The notes beneath the pieces are model-generated. The model was not told the origin of the DNA, did no database searches, and was given only the letters and a program-made list of their open reading frames with translations. This document shows, one piece after another, positions 33,449 through 44,971 of a DNA stretch of 64,000 bases; positions within the stretch are counted from its first letter, which is position 1; the number at the start of each line of letters is the position of its first letter. The stretch lies in the NCBI RefSeq assembly GCF_010093625.1, contig NW_022985362.1, forward strand, positions 926,196 through 990,195, read 5' to 3'. A program made the position numbers and the translations under genes. Source of the DNA: Macroventuria anomochaeta (taxonomy: Eukaryota; Ascomycota; Dothideomycetes; Pleosporales; Didymellaceae).

Positions 33449-34107
33449 ATTATGTATTTGATTGTGTCGCTGAAATGTGTCGTTATTCGATTGATGTTTA
33501 GATGCTGGTCGCAGAGTGGTGGGAAGACGCGACGCGTGCTGGATGCAACGCGACGGCCCCACACGTTGATCGAAAGCCCCACACCTGCCGCATCATCATC
33601 AACTTCAGAAGGGATTCACAATGAGGCTGGCGATGTCAAACTAACTCCTTGATCATTATCGTACTACGTCGCTCAACTACGCTATGCACATGCCAGACTT
33701 TTTCTACTGAAGGCAACTCGAAGTCGCTGTCCAGATGCACCCATGAAGCCATCCTCCCATCCCACCCACAAACTACGAGTTAAATTGTTAACGCCGTAGG
33801 AGACGATGGGCATTCCAGCACCATCAAAACATAGGCGCCAATTTCCCAACCGTGTAAATGTCGATGATGGACAGATGTGCCTATCGATGCTATCTACCTA
33901 TACATGATCGTGCGTTCGCCAAGGATGAAACAAATGCATGCAAACTCCATACGCCTTTCACAAGATCCTCAGGTTTCCAACAGAGGCGTGCACTGTGAAC
34001 AGAGAGACAGACTGGGCAGTGCACGATGGAGGCTCAGTTGCACGATCAAGGCATTTCAGCGCAAGATCGCACCCTGGCTCACATAGTCCATGTCAAGGCA
34101 TTGTCTC
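33449..34107. other. Intergenic region
   Basis: This is the RNH201 upstream region and the 3' flank of the EDC4-like gene. I see no coding sequence or repeat. Confidence 0.4.
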
Positions 34108-37100
34108 TCAGCCACGAGAAGCACGGGTCATATCGTTGCAGCGGCTGACGAGAGCCGAGATGCGGCGAAGAAGGGGGTTGCCGGGTGTGCCCTCGTTCAA
34201 ATCGATGTACTTGGCGGTCAAGCGCTGGATCATCACGTCCATGATCTTGGGGACGATGTCGCGAATTTCGTTGTCCTATAATTAGTCAGTGTACGTTCAC
34301 ATCAATGTTAAGGAGTAGTGACTTGCATGAGGGTTGACGCTCTGTAAAACAGCATCGAGCCATGCCAAGCGTTCTGGCAGGTTGCGGTCCAGTGGCTCAG
34401 AGACGACTGCACCGGTCGACAGGACAAGCAAGGGACTAACTTGCCTCAGGTACCCAGGGTTGCAGCGAACGAAGATAGCATCGAAGAGCTCATCTGTACG
34501 AGGTGACTGCAGCCACTGCATGGTACCCTGCTCGTAGTTGCCCTCGGTCAAGAGCTTCGTGATCGATTCGATCTCCAGCTCCTCAGGTGTCTTCTGGTTG
34601 ACGGGGGGTGCGACCTCCTTCCTGGGAGTGGGCGCCTGAGGGGGTGGCTGGGCGATAGCTTGCTGAAGTTTGGCAACCTGAGCCTGAAGCTCAGACTGGG
34701 TCGCAACCATCGACTGGATCGTCTCGAGGCAAGTGTGCACGGTGTCAGTGAGTTGCGTGATCTTCGCTGCGTCCTCTCGTTGCTGGACCAGCGACTGGCG
34801 AAGCTGCTCGCCGATCTGTTGCTCGACCGTGTTGGTCAATTTGGCAATGGCGGGAGTGACGACAGATCCAACAGAAGCGACGACCATGGGCTCGAAGCCA
34901 CTGGAGACCTTCTTGGCGACCTGGTCGGACAGTGACTGGAAGAGCTGAGGAGCCTTCAAAGCTCGAGAGACAGCATCGGGGATCTCCTTGGATAGCTGAG
35001 GTCCAAGAGCGGTCTTGAGATTGCTGCCGATGCTCTGCTCGAGTGTCGAAGAGGTCTTTGCAAGGACCTCAGGCAGCAGAACATTGCGCATGTTCTCATC
35101 GACCATCTTACGGATAACGCTCTCGACATTCTCGGTCAAGGTGCTGGACACAAGACGAAGGATGGCCTCCTGCTTGGCTCCATTGGCCGCGTTCATGACA
35201 CGCTTGTCTTCATCGAATCGCTTGTACATGACGTCCAACTCGCGAGAGAAGCCCTTAGTGATCTCGGATGAGATAACCTGCTCAAGCTTCTTCTCATCGA
35301 GATCAACTGGTGCAGCGGCAGGCACAGGCGCGGGAGCCGCCGCGGACTGCTGCATGTACTTGCCCATGAGCTGCTTGGCCCACTCGGGGACCTCAGCATC
35401 GGAAGCCTTTGCGGATGATGGCTCGGCAGCCAGCACAGGGGTGGCCGCAGCCGGAGTAGACACAGGGGTCGGCTCAGGCGCTGGAGACTTTGCTTGAGCG
35501 GGTGCCTGAACAATCTGCGCGTAGGATGACGGAGGTGCACGTGTGGATGTCGAAGCCTGGGAAGCAGTCTCGGCAGTCGAGCGCTTCTTCTTCTTCTTTT
35601 CCGACTTCTCGGCAGCACCGCCGTTGATGATGGCAGCACGAGCAGCGTCTTGCTTACTCTCGACCTTAGCAAGGGTAGAAGCGCGCATTGCAGCCTCCGG
35701 CGTCATAGACTGCCTGGAGACGTTGCTACTCTCCTTCTTCGCACTCTCGCGAACCGAGCGGTCAGATACCGACCTGGGGGCAGTAGGTATATCGCCAGCA
35801 GTAGAAGACTCGTCACCAGTGACTGTGACAGGCGCAGGTGGCTTGAGCTGGGAGATAGAGATGATGCCCTCCTTTTCGGCATCCTTAGAGTGAAGAGGCT
35901 CGCCAATCTCCTTCTTCCATCCCAGGTCGCTACGGCGGATGCGCAAAACACATACGCCCTTGGAATGCATTACGTACAACTCAAATAAGGCAGCGTTGTC
36001 CGGATCGTCAGCGTCAACAGGTCCAGCAGGCTCGTTAAGCATATGAAGGCTCCTGATCTGACCCTTGGAAGCGAACGAGTACTCAGTGATGCTCGTCATG
36101 ATAGCAGTTGCATTGACAGGAGGCAGCGCGCCCTTGTTCGCAAGACGAGATATATACTCGGCCTGGCTCTGCAAAGGCAAGTTGTACCTAGGGCACGAGA
36201 CGTGCACGAAGAAGATCGAGTTACGCGTAGGATGAGCGACGGCCATGATACCAGTCTTTGGGTGGAATGAGACGCTGCAGATAGCATCGGACTCGTTGCC
36301 ATGTGGAAGGTTGATCTCCTGTACAGCCTTGCAAAGTCCAAGGTCCCACAGCTGGAAGGAGTGGTTCTGTTTCATGCCAACCATGACATATCGCAGCGCG
36401 ATACCCTTAGTATACGGCTTATCTTTGTCAAAGAAGAAGACAGAAGTGGGCCACGACTTGGCGTTCGGTGTGGTGGTGTGAAACTCGAGCAAAGTGTCCG
36501 AGACTTCGATATTCTTAGGCGCGCTTTCTGGGATGCCGAGTTCAGGATCGGTAAGGGTACGAATATCCCAGAAGCGCATGCGTCCAGCCTTGTCGAGAGA
36601 AACGATAACAGTGTCATCCTCACTGAACGTGAAGTCCTTGCCGGCCTTACCAGTAAGGATTTTAAGCGAGCGCTCCTTGAGGTACTTCTCAGTGTGGCAG
36701 ATGCGGGACTTCTGGCGAACGTAGGTGGCCGCGACGCGAGGGAAGACGATGTGGATAGACTTGCCACGACCGACAGCGAAGAATTCGGGGTGACGCGAAG
36801 ATGGCTTGGCGCGGGTCTTCAGCTGACCACCAGATGTATTGTCATCCTGCGATGGCGAGGGGGGAAGTAGAAGTCCCTGTGAGTCGAGGTTCTCGCCAAA
36901 CTGATCCTCGCGACTGGGATCAATGGATGTCCAAAAGACAGTGCCATTGACGCCAATACTGAGAATGCTCTCGAGAGACTGCTGAGTGTCTTCTCCAGCG
37001 TTGCAAAGAGCGATGTTGAAGATGCGTTCCTGGTGGTTCTCGAAGACCTGTCGGTAGACGCCATTCTCTTGGCGAATGATGCGGAAGCCGCCCTTCTTAG

Positions 37101-38580
37101 TGAGTGTGTACACGATGAAGTTCTTGCTGGCTGAGACCAGCGAACGGTCGATCTGATCAAAGTCCTTCTTGATCCTGGCGATGTCCATGAACAGCTCAGG
37201 CTGGAAGAAGAGACGACGGGGAGGCATGTCCTTGACCGTGATGGAGGCGAAGGCGCGCATGGGGAATCTGTAGACTATTACCGTCTGGTCCTCGCCCTTT
37301 GCGAGACTCTCCTCAGCCTCAGCCGTCTCCCAGTTCTCGACAACATCAGCATCGGCAACCTCAGCTGCTACCTGCTGCAAAGCAGCAGCAAGGGGCTTGG
37401 GCACAGACTGCTCGAGCTCCTTCTTATTGCCCTCCTCCTCGACCTCTTTGGTGATCTTGGCAGCAATATCACCCATTGTTTCCTCAATCTCCTGGATGTC
37501 GTCCGCTGTGACGTTGTTGAGCTCCTCCTCGATCTGAGCGGTAGACTTGCCCTCAGCTTCGGCAAGTGCTTCCTCGATCTGCTGGTTGACCTGCTCGCCC
37601 AGATCGCTCACAGCCTCAGCCACAGTTTCATGCGAGTGAGTGGGAGCTTCTTCGGCGGCAGCAGCAGCAGCAGCCTCAAGGACGTTGCTAGGCTTCAGGA
37701 TCTCGACCTTTGGTGCCGGAGCGCGGGAACCTTCGGCGACGGGTGTACGATTGCGGGGGCTGGCGGCTGCGAGTTGATCAAACGGATTAACGTAGGTAAA
37801 CTTCGGTGCCAGCGATGCGGCTTCTGGCTGGGCGCGAAGAGCATTGCCAGTGCCATCGTTGCCAAAGGCTCTCATGGGTGAAGCTGCGGCACTGCCTGAG
37901 GGGTCAGCTGCGACGCTCTCCAAAGCTGCATCGGCCAGATCTTGCGCAAGATCATCCACAGCCGTCTCAGGCATGTGGGAAAGAACTGGCGGAGAAAAGG
38001 CGGCAGCCGAGGCATGCGACGAGCGGGCGGGGGACTGCGATGGCTTAGGGTGGTTCAGCAGGCGCAGAAGCAAATCCTGAGGGTTCTCAGACGCTGCAGC
38101 TGGGGAAGAAGACTGCACGCCAGAGGGGACTGCAGGGACAGAGCCCTGCGAGCCCGACCTGTTGCCCATGAAGCCAGCGACAAAGTCCGAGGCTGAGACA
38201 GTGCGACCGTGAGCTGGGACCACGGGTGCCTGCTGCTGCTGTGGCTGCTGCGAGACACTGCGCTGACCGAGACCCGGTTGGGCGTTGAAGCGCAGCAGGT
38301 TTAGCAAATTGGCCGACTGCTGTTGTGGCGTCTGCTGAGGCACGGGCCCAGCGCCTTGTTCAGGCGCAGGCGTGTTCGCAGACGATAGCACGTTGGGCGA
38401 CATGATGTGGGAAGGATGGTGTGGTGTCGGCCCACTCGGTGCTGGCGAGAAGATTGGCGAAGAGACTGAGGGTTGCTGGTAATGAGGGTGCTGTTGTTGG
38501 CTGGAGGGTAGTTGATGGTGGTTGCCACCAGAAGCGCCGCCACCATTGAGCCGCTGAAGGAGCTCTTGCAAATCAGCCAT
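34108..38580 (-). CDS. EDC4-like mRNA decapping scaffold (Pdc1/Ge-1 type)
   Basis: A 1473-aa protein like animal EDC4/Ge-1 and fission yeast Pdc1, which scaffold the Dcp1-Dcp2 decapping complex in P-bodies. Exons: 38580-34327 and 34275-34108. The final 51-nt intron starts with GCAAGT and ends TAG, a GC-AG intron; splicing gives NPH-DNEIRDIVPKIMD, whereas unspliced reading stops after nine codons. Order of features: Gln/Pro/Ser-rich N-terminus (about 1-220), acidic and Ala-rich helix region (about 300-400), a seven-blade WD40-like region (about 430-860, including ISIGVNGTVFW and DTVIVSLDKAGRMRFWDIR), a disordered linker, and a C-terminal alpha-helical domain (about 1080-1473) ending with the ITKLLTEGNYEQG block. 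A CAG-type run encodes part of the Ala stretch. Confidence 0.88.
34276..34326 (-). other. GC-AG intron in the EDC4-like gene
   Basis: Read on the minus strand it begins GCAAGT after AACCCTCAT and ends TTATAG before GACAACG, with a CTGAC/CTAAT branch-like sequence close to the 3' end. It is supported by the conserved C-terminal reading frame that follows. Confidence 0.8.
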
Positions 38581-39162
38581 GGTGAAGGCGACTTAGGCGA
38601 TCTGTTTGCGCGTCAGTAAAGCGAGGTGAAGGCGCCAAAGTAAGGCAACGACGCGTTGAAGACTTCAGAGCTGCACTCACTTTACTCTGCCCAAAATTCG
38701 CGTGTGGGTTGGCCTGAGCCTCTCAAGAAACGAAACGAGAAAAACAACGAGATGCACGAGATGGCCTCAGGCAAACTTTTGATGGGTAAGGGGAGCTGCA
38801 ATGTCTGCAGTGAGAAGTCAATGGTTGACGTGCTGTCAACCGGTCGATTAGCTCCATGTGCGCTACCGCCCAAACAGGCAAGGTGTTCTCCGATCAGCGT
38901 CGAGTACCGTCACCTCTCCACAGTGAGACAGCCTTGAACATGACATCTTCACATCTTTCAACATACCATTGTTTGGTAAAAAGCAGTGAGAGATCTCTGG
39001 AAATTGACACCTCGCCCTCTCTTAATTACCTCACTCCGGAGCATTGCAGGTACCACAGCTGTTAGAGCGTCCTCTTTCAAGCTTGGACTTTGAGAATCGT
39101 TCCACGTCTGCTAAGGATCAAGATGAGACAACACAAATTGCCACCAGACTTCTCCACATCGC
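38581..39162. other. Intergenic region
   Basis: This is the EDC4-like promoter and the nitrilase 3' flank, both minus strand. No gene seen. Confidence 0.4.
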
Positions 39163-40363
39163 TCAGTACGCGCCCTGAGGCGTCGCAGTCCCATTCGCTT
39201 TCCCACTTTCTCCTCGACCCAGACTCAAACCATTCAGCTTCTTAACCTCTCCCTCCTCATTCTCCCCCTCTCCTCTGACATGCTTCTTCTCTCTCGTATC
39301 AACTCCCAGCCACAGCAGCTCCGGTTTACTGTAATGTCCCACAGGATCCACAAAATGCCTCAGCCCGACCAGCATATCCATCGGCAAGTCCGCATACACG
39401 AACCCTTCCTGATCAGCGGGGATCGCCTTGGTCAAACGCCGCCCGTCAGGCCCGTAGACAGCGGAATGACCACCGCCAGAGACGCCAAATAAGGTGCCTT
39501 CGGACTTGTGCACGTCCACACCGGTGTTCGTCATGACAGACGTACAGTGCAGCACGAAAGTGCTCGATTCCATAGCGTAAGTCTGTGAGAGCAACGCACA
39601 GCCTCAACGAATCTATCAGTATCACAATACTCTGAAAAGGAGAAGAGGGAAATGCAAGCTTACCATCAGCCGTCATACTAAAAAGTCCCTGGTTATCCTC
39701 CGTATGCGGATGCAGCGGCGGCCAGGCCGACACATGAATCTGCTCCCTCAAGCTAATCGTATGGTACTTGAGCAGCGGCTGTATATGTTCCCAGCAGCTG
39801 AGCGCGCCCACGCGGCCCACGCCCTCCACGTCGTTGACGTTGTTGAGCGAGGAGCCCCCGGCGTCCCCGTAGACAGTGCGTTCCATGTGTGTGGGCTTGA
39901 ATTTGCGGCGCTTCATGATGATGGTGCCCGAGGAGGAAATGGTGCATTGTGCGATGTACAGCGAATTGTGGTCGTTTTCGGAGAAGCCGAGGATCACGGT
40001 TATGTGCGCTTTGCGTGCGGTGGCGCAGATTTGGTCCATTTCTTTTGAGTCGTAAGACAGGGAGGTCTTGATGTACTTGGTCGCTAGCGGAGGATCGAGG
40101 GGGCGTGCCCTGGGGATGTGAGTACATGTTGGACAGTCTTGAGGTGCCTTCTCGAGGACGGGACAGTCGTGGTTGAGGAGAAGGTGTATAACTCACCAGA
40201 TCCATGCTGGATACCCTGTAATCCACACCTCAGGAAACGCGATAAGCTGTGCCCCATTACTCGCCGCCTCTTCGATCAATCGACAAGTTTTATCCACTGT
40301 GGCCTGGAGGTCGAACCACACAGGCTCATGTTGCGTGACGGCTACCTTTACTATCCCAGACAT
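39163..40363 (-). CDS. Nitrilase-family aliphatic/aromatic nitrilase
   Basis: A 350-aa carbon-nitrogen hydrolase, predicted to convert nitriles to acids or amides. Exons: 40363-40197, 40109-39664 and 39602-39163, with introns of 87 and 61 nt. The catalytic Glu-Lys-Cys triad is clear: FPEVWITGYPAW (Glu), KRRKFKPTHMERT (Lys) and GALSCWEHIQPLL (Cys). The CWEH context is that of true nitrilases or cyanide hydratases rather than amidases. The spliced third exon gives ALLSQTYAMESSTFVLHC, which matches the family. ATG at 40363 starts MSGIVKVAVTQ, the usual nitrilase beginning. No targeting signal is seen. The C-terminal tail is charged and poorly conserved. The actual substrate cannot be read from the sequence. 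Confidence 0.92.
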
Positions 40364-40804
40364 CGTATTCGAATATTTCCAAGCCAAACTGAAGCTTGAC
40401 GCGTGTCTTGATAGATATTTTGAAGGGTCGGCGTCGTTCGTGAGATGCCACTGATGGCGCCATGACGTCTTTATACCTCCTCAAGCTCCCGCGTCCATCA
40501 TCCACAGCTACACTGTCCATAAGGAGCTCTAGCAAAGTCCACCAGAATCATGCCGCTCAGTCCTGCTCTGCAGATAAGCGGCCACACGCGGCTGCAATCA
40601 ACCCCCGCATACCAGAATGATCATATTTTTCAGGCGGGTGCCACACAACGTTGCCTACAACATTGATTAATAGCTTATATTATATGTAATTGTAGCGCTT
40701 GTTCAGATGAGTATTTCTGTGTTTTGGAATTAAATTTCACCACATGGTGTTGGAGCTATGCGCTCATGTGCTGCACCCCATCTGTTAACCTATACTTTCA
40801 AACA
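40364..40804. other. Nitrilase upstream region and transposon flank
   Basis: Beyond the candidate TATA box the sequence becomes AT-rich from about 40620, which probably marks the edge of the transposon insertion. I could not find the transposon's terminal inverted repeats. Confidence 0.35.
40468..40476 (-). promoter_or_regulatory. Candidate TATA box of the nitrilase gene
   Basis: The minus strand reads GGTATAAAG about 105 bases upstream of the nitrilase ATG. The motif and distance fit a core promoter; no other support. Confidence 0.35.
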
Positions 40805-41398
40805 TCACCAACCTGTCATTTGGCCATCCATATCAACACAATCTTGTAGGCATTGAGGTATAGTATCAACACAATTATTTGTGAACTGTTGGCTTATTTT
40901 CTCCCACCCTTCAAGTGCAAGATCCTTAGTATCTTGCTCATCCCAGTGAGGAAACTTCTCAACGTGTTGCTTTGGCAGCTGCCAGCAGTTCTCAATGATT
41001 GTTAAGTCAGGAGAATTGTGATAGTTGAAGTAGTGAGTGAAGTTAGAGTGCTGAGCTTGCTGCCTATCCTTCCAAGTCCTCACAATGTTGCTCTTGCCTG
41101 GCCCATGACCTGAGTTGCTATCTTCTTCAAGGCAGAAGGTATCACTCCTCTCAATCCATGGCTTGACAACTGGGACAAGGATCTGTGAGATGTAGTCCTT
41201 CTGCTTCATCTTGCCATTGCTATTCCTCCTGATGTTGTAGAAGATAAGATCTGACTTGGAAGTTGTGCCCAACAGCAGCCCAAGCGTGAACCCTATTAAG
41301 ATTCTTCTCATATGTATCCTTCTCCTCCCTCACTTGTATGCAGTCCTTGCAGTACCTCTCACCAGGTTTCTGGATGACATAGATGCGGCCTTCAGGTC

Positions 41399-41403
41399 CA
41401 ATA
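41399..41403. repeat. Left target-site duplication CAATA
   Basis: Direct repeat of five bases next to the 409-bp insertion; its partner is at 41813-41817. Confidence 0.7.
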
Positions 41404-41812
41404 CACAGAACATTGTGGAATATCACAGAACATTGTGGAATGTTATGGAACATTACAGAATCTTCTAGTTGCTGACAAATGATTACAAATGATGACAAAT
41501 GGTGGCATATGCCAATGTATCTAGAATATTCCAGGAGCCAGCAGTCTGTTTATAAAAGCAGCCTGCCCTCTTGCTCAGATAACTCATGCTTGCAATTCAC
41601 TTCAACAATTCAATACCTGTTTCTATTCATCACTGATCCTTTGTGATATTCCCACACTTGATCCCTTTTTCATCATTTATCCTTTTCACCACTTGTGGTA
41701 TTCCCACACTTGGCTTCTCCCACACCCTTATCTCCAACAAGCCTGAACCTTTCTTCCACCAATTCATCCATCTCAGAGAGCAGTTGGTATCCCCAGCTGG
41801 CCCCCTCTCACA
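41404..41812 (+). mobile_element. Solo-LTR-like insertion nested in the transposon
   Basis: A 409-bp block splits the transposase codon order exactly. It is flanked by 5-bp direct repeats CAATA (41399-41403 and 41813-41817), a target-site duplication typical of LTR retrotransposons. Inside is a TATA box (TATAAAAG, 41551-41558) followed by a pyrimidine-rich leader, as in an LTR promoter. It ends in CA but begins CACAG instead of TG, and its first 40 bases are a 20-bp near-duplication, so the left end may be altered. It carries no open frame of its own. Confidence 0.7.
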
Positions 41813-41817
41813 CAATA
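41813..41817. repeat. Right target-site duplication CAATA
   Basis: Partner of the copy at 41399-41403. One copy belongs to the original transposase codons for AIG. Confidence 0.7.
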
Positions 41818-42341
41818 GCCCAATGTACTTCATCAGAGAAGCGTACATGCCACCACATATAAGGCTCAGGATACCTCTCCTTCATGTGTTTAGCCCACTT
41901 CTTGCAGTGTTGGGCTGTACTGTCATTGCACCAACTCTTGCAGCAGGCTATACACTTAGAGCACTCCATTGTTTCACCCATTGTGCGTGCAATTGTTTGC
42001 TCTGTGACACCTTCAAGGCCAGCTTCCCATGCTAATTGGTTCCAAGTAAGCTTCCGTGCCTCAAATCCTTCCTCTCTGATAATGCAATCCATCTCTTTTA
42101 GGTGATAATTTGACATAACTGAAGGCCTGCCTCTGTGCTCAAGTCCCTCAGTATGGTGGTGACGCCTATCAATGCTGTCATCTGATATCATAGCCCATCC
42201 CTGACAATAGCTGACTTTGAAGTGCCAAAACACATCCTCCTTGTAGTGAGGGATTTCCTTAGCCTCTAAGTACTCAATAGCGCCCCAGACCTTAGCTTTC
42301 ACAGGTGTATCATTCTGCTGACAATTGTTGTAGTCTGCCAT

Positions 42342-42863
42342 TTCAAAAACTAAGAAATCTGGTAAGGAGTTGGCTGTGTAGGGGGGGGGGTGTCGATGGT
42401 TGTGAAGGTGTTGCACCTCGGCTATGTCTGGTGTGCGGGGTTTTGTTGCGGCATCCTGAACGAGGTGCCGAGACTGCCTATCTGGAGCATGGCTAAAGCC
42501 GCTTGTAGAACCGTTCTTTCTCCGAAGAACTGGTTTGAGTCATGAAACAGATAAGGTGCGCAGATATTCCGCTGTAGATCTACAATTTGAAGGCTTCTTA
42601 TCGTGTGGTTGGGTGGTTAGCTAATGGGTGATAAGCGGAGGGATGCGCCGATGATAACGCTGGGATCTGGATTGCGAGGTAGAGCTAGACCGAGATGGTG
42701 AATAGTCCGGATCCAGAAACACGGTGTTGAAGTATCATCTCGTCAGCTGGGTAAGGTGTTGTGTGAGAGGTCGAACGAGCTGAGATTATTTTTTCGTATC
42801 TGACTGTGTCATGTATTTTGATCCCTCTCTTCAACTACTGATGCGATTCGAGTGAAGAAGGGC
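42342..42863. other. Transposon flank and 3' region of the UNC93-like gene
   Basis: It includes a run of ten G at about 42380-42390. No gene is seen and the transposon's right end could not be fixed. Confidence 0.35.
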
Positions 42864-44336
42864 TTACACGTTCCTTCCAAGAGCTGCCTCTCCTTCCGCG
42901 AACTTCTTCTTCTCCTCCAACGTAACCACCTGCTGCGAAGCGCGAACATTAGCCGTTGCCAAAACCTCCTTCGTAGCATCCACCGCCTCCACAGGAACAT
43001 GATCTCTCACCACAAGCCACGTAGGATAAACAGACAACACCAGCAGCACCGTAGCGACTCCAAGTGGAACGCGACCACCCTTCCACTTCTTCGTGTTTAA
43101 TCCAAAAGCAACAGCCTGTCCGAAACTCTCCTGACCTCTGAGCACACCTGCAAACCGACTGAGTTCAGAGATATTGTCCGTCTTGGTCGCAAGCAGATAG
43201 TACAGCCAATTCTGCAGTGCCTGCCTGGCAAAGTCCCAAAGGATGAGAACGAAGAACGCTTCCACGAAGCCGCCGTCCTCCCAATCGAACACTGGGTTGT
43301 TCCTCGTGTATTTCTCCTGAATGACCCAACCGTACACCCACGCAACAACGTGCAAGAAGATGACGTAGTAGAAGCCGTAAGTAATGCGTTTCTTCACAGT
43401 CAGCTTCTTGTAATCGAGAAGCTGGGAGATGAGCTGTGATGAGAGAAGAGTGCCGAAGTTGGACACGAAGCCCATGAGAGCGCGGGCGCGCACGCCGAAG
43501 TAGTAGGCTTTAAAGTTCGAGCTGTACTGGTTGAAGTAGGCGGTGTAGAAGATTGGGAGTAAGAGCAGAACATCTTTGCGCTTGGAGACGCGCCAGAGGG
43601 CTTTGAATTCGGCTTTGAAGGATTTCTCTTTCGAGATGACAACCTTGGAGCCGTCGGTGCGCTGGACTTTCTCGGGCGGGGAAAGTGCGAGGGCGAGGGG
43701 GCAGGCGATGCATTGGAGTGCGATGAAGACAAGGTAGACTTGGTATCCGACTTTGCCTTTCTTTTTTGCGGCCGCGTTGTTGTTGAGGGCAAGGACGATG
43801 GCGCCGCCGACGAGAGGACCACCAGTGCGAAACCAGAGCCAAATGTTCATGTATTTGCCTCTCTTGCCTGGCTCGGGATAGCCAAGGGCGACTGCACCTT
43901 CGGAGACCCAGAAAAGACCTGCGCTGACACCGCAGCAGACAGCGCCGACAAGGACGAGCCAGACGTTCCCGTAACGGTTGTTGGTGTAGAGTCCAGCAGA
44001 GTAGATGGGATAACCGACCGCACCGAGGAACAGTGTATTGGCGAAGCCGATGCGGTTCGCGATGGGACCGCCGAATAAGCAGAAGAAGCCCATGATGCCG
44101 AATACAAGAGCGTTGGCGGCGTTGACCAGGTATGGGTCGAGTGCTCCTCCAGCTCCAAGATCGTTCATGGCATTCCACAGACCTGGTGCCAGAAAGCCCA
44201 CACCTCCGATAACGAAGGCATTGAAGAGCGTGGACCGGTACCATCTGCGCCTTGACGCATCAATGGATGGCGAGTTCGAAACAGGAAGAGAGACATCTTC
44301 AACTGAAGGCGCCTTGGCGGAGTCGTGTGTCGCCAT
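42864..44336 (-). CDS. UNC93-like major facilitator
   Basis: A 490-aa single-exon membrane protein of the UNC93/DUF895 branch of the major facilitator superfamily, with about eleven hydrophobic helices. Typical stretches: FNAFVIGGVGFLAPGLWNAM in the first helix region, LFWVSEGAVALGYPE, RGKYMNIWLWFRTGGPLVGG and the loop PIFYTAYFNQYSSNFKAYYFGVR. The N-terminal 35 residues and the C-terminal 50 are hydrophilic and probably cytosolic. The transported substrate in fungi is unknown; some members influence ion channels in animals. It stands alone between two transposon remnants but is fully open and shows no sign of decay. Confidence 0.85.
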   Translation of the reverse strand: MATHDSAKAPSVEDVSLPVSNSPSIDASRRRWYRSTLFNAFVIGGVGFLAPGLWNAMNDLGAGGALDPYLVNAANALVFGIMGFFCLFGGPIANRIGFANTLFLGAVGYPIYSAGLYTNNRYGNVWLVLVGAVCCGVSAGLFWVSEGAVALGYPEPGKRGKYMNIWLWFRTGGPLVGGAIVLALNNNAAAKKKGKVGYQVYLVFIALQCIACPLALALSPPEKVQRTDGSKVVISKEKSFKAEFKALWRVSKRKDVLLLLPIFYTAYFNQYSSNFKAYYFGVRARALMGFVSNFGTLLSSQLISQLLDYKKLTVKKRITYGFYYVIFLHVVAWVYGWVIQEKYTRNNPVFDWEDGGFVEAFFVLILWDFARQALQNWLYYLLATKTDNISELSRFAGVLRGQESFGQAVAFGLNTKKWKGGRVPLGVATVLLVLSVYPTWLVVRDHVPVEAVDATKEVLATANVRASQQVVTLEEKKKFAEGEAALGRNV

Positions 44337-44971
44337 TGCGACTTAGCAAACCTCAATGACCGGTTGCGAGAGGAAAAGGAGGGCGAACCGCAAAGGCATG
44401 ACAGCAACTGCCTTCTTTATGTCCATTCTCCCACCTGTGGCATGATTGCACGCAATCGTTAATTCTTGCCATTGCCAAGAAGGATGCAAACTCCGGTGCT
44501 TCGAGCATACAAAAAGTTCATCTTTTTGTCGATGTCGACATCGCAGGGTTGCGATTTCGCAAGCAAAGCGGCGGCAGCTTGTACATACATGGTAGGGGAG
44601 CCACTTTATAACGTGGTGCTATGCCAAGAGTGGAAGGTAGTCCTGCACAAAATGCGGGTCGCGGCACGATGCTTGAGAGGCTTGGTTCAAGCCAAAAGTT
44701 CTTTGCTCCAACCTGGCTGTCGTCCGATAACGTGCTGCCGCTGTTACACCACGCTGATTTTCGAAGAATTTGCGGCCAATCGCACAATATGGAGTGGGTA
44801 TGTGGCAGACAAGAGCCTCATCCAATCGGAATTGGAGCTCAGATTTTATGTTGCAACACCTAAGAAAGTTGTTAGAAGCGTTCACAAGGTTAAATGTGTG
44901 ATTTCTTTGACAAAAAAAATTGAGATATCATGATTGTGTTTAGTGTATTAGAGAGCTTGAAACTAGTATAT
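44337..44971. other. Upstream region of the UNC93-like gene, then transposon flank
   Basis: There is a change to AT-rich sequence after about 44870. A short stretch near 44913-44930 (TTTGACAAAAAAAATTGA) partly resembles the inverted complement of the sequence near 46470-46485, perhaps a worn terminal inverted repeat; this is weak. Confidence 0.3.

Larger units (their letters stand above)
40805..42341 (-). mobile_element. Tc1/mariner-type DNA transposon, transposase interrupted
   Basis: The minus strand encodes a Tc1-type transposase in pieces. The helix-turn-helix part runs from ATG 42341 (MADYNNCQQN). Catalytic acidic residues are seen in RFSDEVHW, in LEEDSNSGHG, and in SPDLTIIENCW. The C-terminus runs to a stop at 40805. 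The frame is broken twice: by a 409-bp insertion at 41404-41812, whose removal rejoins VHWAI to GPEGRIYV, and by a one-base insertion near 41258 between HNF and KSDLIFYN. It therefore cannot make active transposase as it stands. The element is more AT-rich than its surroundings. Its inverted repeats were not found, so outer limits are unknown (perhaps about 40650-42480). Confidence 0.85.
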
